Source of the DNA: Lobulomyces angularis
Taxonomy: Eukaryota > Chytridiomycota > Chytridiomycetes > Lobulomycetales > Lobulomycetaceae
Direction of reading: 5' to 3'
Length of the DNA stretch: 12,946 nt
Assembly: GCA_027604685.1 (NCBI GenBank)
Contig: JADHYX010000193.1
Location: forward strand, 27,999-40,944
The position numbers were made by a program, and so were the translations under genes. Below the pieces are notes generated by a model. It worked only from the letters and a program-made list of their open reading frames with translations. It made no database searches and was not told where the DNA came from. This document shows positions 7,420 through 12,946 of the stretch, in pieces (position 1 is the stretch's first letter; each line of letters starts with the position of its first letter).

Positions 7420-8814
7420 ATGACTCAAAAATTAAATTGGACTCACATCATTTTATTAACATCCACTCCTATCCTCGCCATTTATGGTTGTCTCACTGTA
7501 CCTCTTCAACGAAACACCTTCTTGTTGGCTGTTGCATGGTACTTTCTCACTGGCTTTGGTATTACTGTAGGTTATCATCGTTATTGGAGTCATAGAACCT
7601 ACGACGCAATCTGGCCATTTCAATTTTTTTTAATGCTTGCTGGTTCTGGCGCTGTTCAAGGCAGCATCAAGTGGTGGTCAAGAGATCATAGAGGTAGCTA
7701 AAAATTTTTTTAAAAATTTTAACCTTTCTTTTTAAAATAAAGCTCATCATAGATTTACTGACACTGACAAGGATCCCTACTCTGCTCACAAAGGTTTACT
7801 TTGGGCTCACATGGGTTGGATGCTATTTATGAAAGAAAAAAAAAATCATGGGAAAGTTGACATTAGTGATTTAAACAAAGATTTTATTGTTAATTTTCAA
7901 GAAAAGTTTTATCCACTGTAAAAAAATAAAAAATTTAATATTTTTTATTAAGCTTTTTTTTTTTCTTTAGTTTATCTGTATTCATGTCTTTTATATTACC
8001 AACATTGATATGCGGATATTTTTTTAATGATTATGCAGGAGGATTTTTTTACGTTGGAATGACTAGACAAGTATTTCTACATCATTCAACGTTCTGCATA
8101 AACTCGCTTGCCCATTATATGGGTGAACATAACTTTGATGACAGAAGATCTCCTAGAGATAATTGGATTACCGCTTTAATAACTTTTGGGGAAGGATATC
8201 ATAATTTGTAAGAACAAAGAAATATGTCTAAAAAAAATTTTACAAAATTTTTTTTTTTACGTAGTCATCACGAATTTCCATCAGACTACAGAAATGCTAT
8301 TCAAACTCTTCAGTATGACCCTTCCAAATGGATTATTTACACCCTTTCTTTATTCGGAATCACTTACAACTTGAATCAATTTTCAAAAAATGAAATTGAC
8401 AAAGGTAGATTACAGATGCAGGAGAAAAAAATTACTGAAGCTAAATCAAAATTGGACTGGGGTGTTCCTATAGAAAATTTAATGAAAATGACTTGGATTG
8501 AATGTACATTTTTTTTTTTAAAAGATTTTTCTAATTAAAATAATAATAAAATATTTCTAGTCGTCAAGATTCAAAGAGAAGAAAAAAAACAATGGATGGT
8601 AATTGATAAAGTAGTATACGATGTTGAAAAGTTTATGGATCACCATCCAGGTGGAAAAGGATTTTTAAAGAGTAGTATTGGAAGAGAAGTTACTACAAGT
8701 TTTAACGGAGGTGTTTATAATCACTCTAGGGCTGCAAGAAATTTGATGACTGGATTACGAATCGCTATAATTCAAGATGATATTCCTGCTGCCCACATCT
8801 CAAAAGAAGAATAA
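7420..8814 (+). CDS. OLE1: Acyl-CoA delta-9 desaturase with C-terminal cytochrome b5 domain, 5 exons
   Basis: An ER membrane di-iron enzyme that converts stearoyl- and palmitoyl-CoA to delta-9 monounsaturated acyl-CoA, drawing electrons through its own cytochrome b5 domain. Exons are 7420-7693, 7743-7917, 7971-8207, 8265-8503 and 8561-8814; they sum to 1179 nt (392 aa). The three histidine boxes are complete: H53-RYWS-H58, H90-RAHH-94 and H227-NFHH-231 within EGYHNFHHEFP. Hydrophobic segments at about 8-27 and 33-52, and two more at about 150-180, fit the four-helix topology. The b5 domain spans about residues 305-380, with heme ligands His337 (DHHPGG) and His363 (NGGVYNHS). This domain order is that of fungal Ole1; animal desaturases lack the fusion. 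The protein is much shorter than yeast Ole1 (510 aa), mainly because it begins only about 50 residues before the first histidine box. Introns are 49-57 nt. The neighbouring pyruvate kinase is on the same strand but 487 bp away, with its own upstream region. Confidence 0.96.
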
Positions 8815-9083
8815 AATTCTTTTTTTTTTTTTTTTTTAGTAAATAATGATGATATTTGAAAAAAAAAAATTGACAATTTTATTTTATTTTTCTTTTTTAA
8901 TGGTTGCTCTCATATTATAATTAAATAAAATAAAAAAAGTTGTTGTTTAACTGATCTAACTTTTTGAACTTTTTGGATATATTTTCCTAGTTCGTTTACC
9001 ACTTAATACTCTTCATTTATACTACTTTTATACTTAATACACAGATATCCATTGTTATTACTTTTTTTTTAGGTATTTTGGAG

Positions 9084-9100
9084 TTTCATAGTCTATGAAA
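9084..9100. promoter_or_regulatory. Perfect palindrome upstream of pyruvate kinase
   Basis: TTTCATAG-T-CTATGAAA is a perfect 8+1+8 palindrome about 200 bp before the ATG. A palindrome of this length containing C and G is unlikely by chance in a given 500-bp stretch, so it is a reasonable candidate for a dimeric transcription-factor site. No known factor is assigned. Confidence 0.35.
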
Positions 9101-9150
9101 TATCAACTACAAATTTAATTTCATATGCTAAAGAGTTCACATTTTTGCTC

Positions 9151-9163
9151 CGTGAAAGTCACG
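9151..9163. promoter_or_regulatory. CGTGA-AAG-TCACG palindrome upstream of pyruvate kinase
   Basis: A 5+3+5 perfect inverted repeat about 140 bp before the ATG, and one of the few GC-containing words in this region. It resembles inverted half-sites for a dimeric regulator; which one is unknown. Confidence 0.35.
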
Positions 9164-9301
9164 TTTTTCAAATTATCTTTTCTTTATTTTTGATGTTCGA
9201 AAATTTTATTTTTTAGATCGAGAAAAAATTTTTTTCTTTTAAACCAAAGCAAGGTAGTTCTTAATTAAATCTATAAACAATAATGTTTTGATAAGTATAA
9301 A

Positions 9302-11734
9302 ATGACGCAGCCTGAATTTGAACCTGTACTTCAAAAACCTCACGAATCAATTAGAAAAACTAAAATTGTTGCCACTCTAGGTTTCAAAACTCTAAATTTA
9401 ACTAAGTTTGAAAAATTTTTTTCAGGTCCTGCTTCCATTCCAAAGCTTAGAGAGCTTATATTAGCTGGAGTCAACTGTTTTAGACTAAATTTTAGGTATT
9501 AATGACTCTTTTTTTCCAAGGAGAAAATTTAGTTTCTTTAGTCATATTAGGGATCCGGAAAGTCAAATTCCAATAATTCAAGAAATTCGGCGTCATTCGC
9601 AGGAGCTTAATATTGCAGGTAAAATTATTTTATTCAGCATTATCTGATTTTTTTTGAATGACTTAATTTATTGCTTCTTCATCAATTAAAATTTTTAATT
9701 AATATAGTTGCAATTGTTGCCGACCTTGGGGGACCAAAAATACGGTGAAATTTTAACGACTGATTCTTTTGAAGTTAAAAAAAAAAAAATTAGCTGCAAT
9801 GACTTTGGTCCAGATTTGCCTTCAATCCCATTAAAAAAAGGTCAAATTGTCTCTATAAAAATCGCTCCTGAAGATAACTTGAATTTACCGGGGGACTTGA
9901 ATACTATTATGGTATTAAAGAATTGACCTATCTAAAATAACTTACAAATAGGTTCAAATTCCGGAAATAGTCAACCAATTGCAAGTTGGACACAGAGTGC
10001 TTTTAGATGATGGATCTTTAAGATTAAAGGTTGTAAATAAATTTCCGGATTACTTAGAATGTGAGGTGATGGTCGGTGGCAATTTAAAACCAAAAAAAGG
10101 AATTAACACTCCAGATATCAAGGTAGGAATTTGAAGGTTCACAGTGCTGATAATTTTTTTTTTTGTAAAGCTAAATATTCCGGCTTTAACTGATAAAGAT
10201 AAAATGGATTGTGCGTTCATTTATAAAATGAGGATTGTATATGTAGCTTTGTCCTTTGTTCAAAAGGCGCAGGATGTTCAAGATTTACTAGATTTTTTTC
10301 AAGCTGAAAAAGAAAAAGAGTTGGCAAAAATTCCAGATTTGGAAAACACTGATCCTAATTATTCCGACATTGAAGAAAACTGGCGTCCCCATATTATTTC
10401 TAAAATAGAGACTCCCCATGTTAGATATTACAAAATGTTTTTTATTTATAGATTTTAGGCAATGGTGGAAATTGATGCTATTATCGAAAAATCTGACGGA
10501 ATTATGGTGGCAAGGGGTGATCTGGGAGTTGAAGTTTCTTTTGAAAGAGTTCCCGTTTTGCAAAAGCTACTTATTGCGAAAGCCAATGCAGCTGGTATTA
10601 ATTTAGCCCTAATGCAGTTTTTTTATATAAAAAAAAAAAAGAAAAATCGGTTATTACTGCCACACAAATGTTAGAAAGTATGATTAATTCACCTGTTCCT
10701 ACCAGAGCTGAAGTTTCAGATGTCGCCAACGCCGTTCTAGACGGTACTGATGCAGTGATGGTAAGTGTAGTTTTTAATTATTTCTCTCAATAAAAGTTGT
10801 TTACAACTAGTTATCTGCTGAATCTGCTGTTGGGTCTTATCCAATTGAGGCAGTTACCATGATGGGTGCCATTTGCAAAACTGCCGAAGAAAAATATCTT
10901 AGTTACGGTCATAAAATTTCTAATTTAGAGTTAAGTTCAATGCAAAACTTTAAAAGATCAGTTCCTAGCACCTTTTGCCATTCAATAGCTGACGCAGCGT
11001 ACGCAAAAAATTTAAAGAATAGATATTTTTTAATTTTTTAAATATAGAATTTCGGCAGCGAAAGAATCGAAGGCGAAAGCGTTAATTGTATTCACCACGT
11101 CCAGTGATATGGCATTTTTTGTTTCAAAACAGAGACCCATTTGTCCGATAATTGCGATAACCCCGACTTTAAGTATTAGTAAAAGAATGATGCTTCTTTA
11201 CGGAGTTGTACCGCTAACAACTAAAGTATTAAAAGTAAATTACAGTATGAGTTTTTCTGGATCAACAGAAGAACCTGGTAGTCTAAAGTATAAGAATACT
11301 CCAATTTTGGACAGTCACAATACAGATTATATTTTGGCTGAAACGGAAAAAGATATTATTAATTATGAAGCAAGTGTTTCTAAATTATTTTCGAATTCTG
11401 ATTTGCATGACAACTTTGTTAAATTTTTGCCAAATATAAAGTTTGGTGATACTGTAGTGTTTACTGCTGGGGTATGATAAAATATAGAGCTCCTGTTAAT
11501 GTCAATATTAATTTTTATTAAATTTAGTATCATGCTCCGTTTCCTGGACTTAGTAAGATCGACATTTTTAAGTCCAGAAATATTTTAATTAAATAATTTT
11601 TATTTTTATTAACTTTACTAGGTAATACCTTAAAAATATCAGCTTTTGGTGATGCTTGCAAGTCGCAAAAGGCAAAGAAGAATTGGAATTTTGCACTCGA
11701 CAGAACTATAAAATCATTTGGTGCAATTAATTGA
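9302..11734 (+). CDS. Pyruvate kinase, PykA-like, 13 exons
   Basis: Cytosolic enzyme of the last glycolytic step: phosphoenolpyruvate + ADP to pyruvate + ATP. Exons are 9302-9380, 9426-9495, 9542-9618, 9708-9744, 9794-9911, 9952-10122, 10171-10419, 10459-10594, 10642-10760, 10811-10998, 11048-11471, 11528-11552 and 11622-11734; they sum to 1806 nt (601 aa; typical enzymes have 470-530). Key motifs are intact: R18-KTK, ATLGPAS, R46-LNFSH, GGPKIR (84-88), LLDDG, K262-IE264, ARGD288LG and TAT320[50 protein letters not shown] (shown in part at these motifs) and [11 protein letters not shown] resemble bacterial PykA more than yeast Pyk1. Leu82 and Lys86 sit where K+-dependent enzymes have Thr113 and Glu117, which suggests K+ independence. 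Extra length comes from an insert at about 229-254 and a longer C-terminal domain. The segment 9745-9793 is read as an intron; otherwise the frame breaks at a TGA. Some donors are weak (GTTTCA, GTGAAA, GTTAGA, GTACGC). Confidence 0.94.
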
Positions 11735-11956
11735 TAATTTTTTATTGTTTTTAAAAGTGACCATTATCGTTGAATAATTTTTAAATTTTTTTTTATAAAT
11801 GTAAGTTTGCAAGTTATAACATTTAGGTAATTTTAGTTAACTACTTAGAAATATTAAAATAACTTTTTTTTTAAAAAAAATACAGTTAAAAAAAATTTTT
11901 TTACTTCAAAATTTTTTTTTTTTCTCACAATTTTTACTTTGTTAGTTTACTCGAAA

Positions 11957-12753
11957 ATGTTGACGATTGAAGCTCCAAATCAACTCAATCTAAATTTTTC
12001 AGTTGATGACGATGACGAAGAAAACGACAACTATAATAAATATCAATTTTATTCTGAAAATGATAACGGTTTAGTTTCTCACTTGAATAACAGCCCTCAA
12101 AGAAAGCTACTGATATTAAGTGATCAGTCAATAGATGAATCAGGTATATCGAAAAGCAACGATATTTCACAAACAAACAATTCTCAATCAGTCAAACAGT
12201 CACCAAATTCTCAAGATTCATTTCATTCTGATAAATCGGGAAGTACCCAAAAAAAATCTCAACAATCGGTTTCAAGTCGTTCTCAAGATTTGTCTTTGAA
12301 TCAATTACCTTCTTCTGATGTTGATATTGTGAGTAAATCTAGAGTTGAACTTCTGGCTGCACAGCAACGTCTTATTGAAAAAATGAACGAATTTACGAGA
12401 GAATTTAGGTAACGATAATGTTGTCAAAATTTTATATATTATTGAAACAATGTTTTTATCAAAATTTTTTTTATGCTAAACAATAATGGAAAATTTTTAG
12501 TAAACTTGATGAGATAGAAAAGGTAAACTCTTAACATCAATAAGTCCGTTGCAATTTTTTTTTTAAGTTACCTTAAAAATTTGTGTTTCAAATAATTAAC
12601 TGTTCCTCAAAATTTTCTATTAATAACTTTTTTTTTTTTTATTTTATTCTCTATTTTCTTTTTAAAAAGATTAACAAAATTGTGTGGAAAAAAAAGTTTG
12701 AAGAAATTGAAGAAGCTGAAACAAACCTACAAAAAAAATCTGAAGAAATCAAG
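11957..12753 (+). CDS. Unknown protein with acidic start, Ser/Gln-rich middle and coiled coil; 3' end unresolved
   Basis: Not recognised with confidence. Exons are 11957-12408, 12501-12522 (a 22-nt microexon) and 12670 to about 12753. Residues 1-60 include an acidic run (DDDDEEND). Residues about 60-125 are rich in Ser, Gln and Asn and probably disordered. From about residue 128 (SRVELLAAQQRLIEKMNEF) through the three exons the sequence is heptad-like and charged (EFRSKLDEIEK, KKFEEIEEAE, QKKSEEIK), a likely coiled coil. The pattern faintly recalls DUF4200-type coiled coils of ciliary proteins (CCDC42/CFAP73), but this is a guess. A donor GTGATC follows codon 186, and an acceptor at 12835-12836 would lead only to a short tail ending in TAA at 12855. 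Another frame after the same acceptor is open to 12934 (FQSFLTVLHEFF) but needs a splice I could not place. The gene may therefore run on to about 12934 or beyond the window. Confidence 0.62.
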
Positions 12754-12946
12754 GTGATCAATAAAAAAAAAAAAAAAAAAAGTCAACAATATAGCAATCA
12801 CTGTTTCTAACATTTTTTTTTTTTTTTTTTTTATAGAATCATTTCAATCCTTTTTAACTGTGTTGCATGAATTTTTTTGTTTTTTTTCTGATAAACAAGT
12901 TAATATTTTAACGAAAAAGAGAGGTAGTAAATAGTTAATTTCCAAA

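Larger units (their letters stand above)
8815..9301. other. Intergenic region with the pyruvate kinase promoter
   Basis: These 487 bases separate the desaturase stop from the pyruvate kinase ATG. The first 130 bases are T- and A-rich and likely hold the desaturase 3' UTR. The rest is more mixed and carries two perfect palindromes (9084-9100 and 9151-9163). No TATA box is obvious; the TATAAA at 9296-9301 abuts the ATG and is too close to serve as one. Confidence 0.55.

Noticed and set aside
9296..9301. TATAAA directly before the pyruvate kinase ATG as a TATA box
   Set aside because: It touches the start codon, leaving no room for a transcription start and leader.
9740..9760. Apparent frameshift or premature TGA in pyruvate kinase after GGPKIR
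   Set aside because: A 49-nt GT-AG intron (9745-9793) restores the frame and the expected spacing to the next conserved strand, so the gene is not broken.
10288..10563. Minus-strand ORF opposite pyruvate kinase
   Set aside because: It is antisense to exons 7 and 8, which contain the catalytic KIE and ARGDLG motifs.
11985..12176. Minus-strand ORF opposite the Ser/Gln-rich exon
   Set aside because: No family features; the plus strand is supported by two further splices that extend a coherent coiled coil.

Overview
This window is nuclear DNA from a strongly AT-rich eukaryote with small, intron-dense genes. I find six protein genes and at least 33 introns of about 39-147 nt. The introns start with GT, end with AG and are full of A or T homopolymers. 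The best taxonomic clue is an acyl-CoA delta-9 desaturase with a C-terminal cytochrome b5 domain, the Ole1 arrangement known from fungi. A bL28m mitochondrial ribosomal protein like those of fungi agrees with it. A fungus or close fungal relative, perhaps an early-diverging one, is my best guess. The lineage is inference, not something the sequence proves.

Layout from left to right: (1) 98-769, minus: mitochondrial ribosomal protein bL28m, 4 exons, 172 aa. (2) 770-1539: divergent intergenic region with a less AT-rich patch. (3) 1540-4197, plus: secreted or membrane-anchored M28B (glutamate carboxypeptidase II-like) zinc peptidase, 8 exons, 701 aa. (4) 4587-5194, minus: 97-aa metallothionein with 25 cysteines, 6 exons, including a 19-nt microexon. 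(5) 5195-7419: a 2.2-kb divergent intergenic region holding a TATA box for each flanking gene, a decamer tandem array, a dispersed CCCTCAAA motif cluster and an exon-like patch. (6) 7420-8814, plus: Ole1-type desaturase, 5 exons, 392 aa. (7) 9302-11734, plus: pyruvate kinase, 13 exons, 601 aa, closer to the bacterial PykA type than to the usual fungal enzyme. (8) 11957 to at least 12753, plus: a protein with an acidic start, a Ser/Gln/Asn-rich middle and a coiled coil; its 3' end is not resolved.

The genes do not form a pathway or cluster. They are independent housekeeping or stress genes: mitochondrial translation, peptide hydrolysis, metal buffering, lipid desaturation and glycolysis. Exon boundaries were assigned by hand, by joining reading frames across GT-AG introns so that known family motifs are restored. 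Summed exon lengths are divisible by three for all five complete genes. I saw no tRNA, rRNA, CRISPR array or recognisable transposon, and no convincing new multi-gene system. The most unusual items are the PykA-like pyruvate kinase with a K+-independent signature, the microexon-containing metallothionein, and the repeat-rich 5.2-7.2 kb interval.
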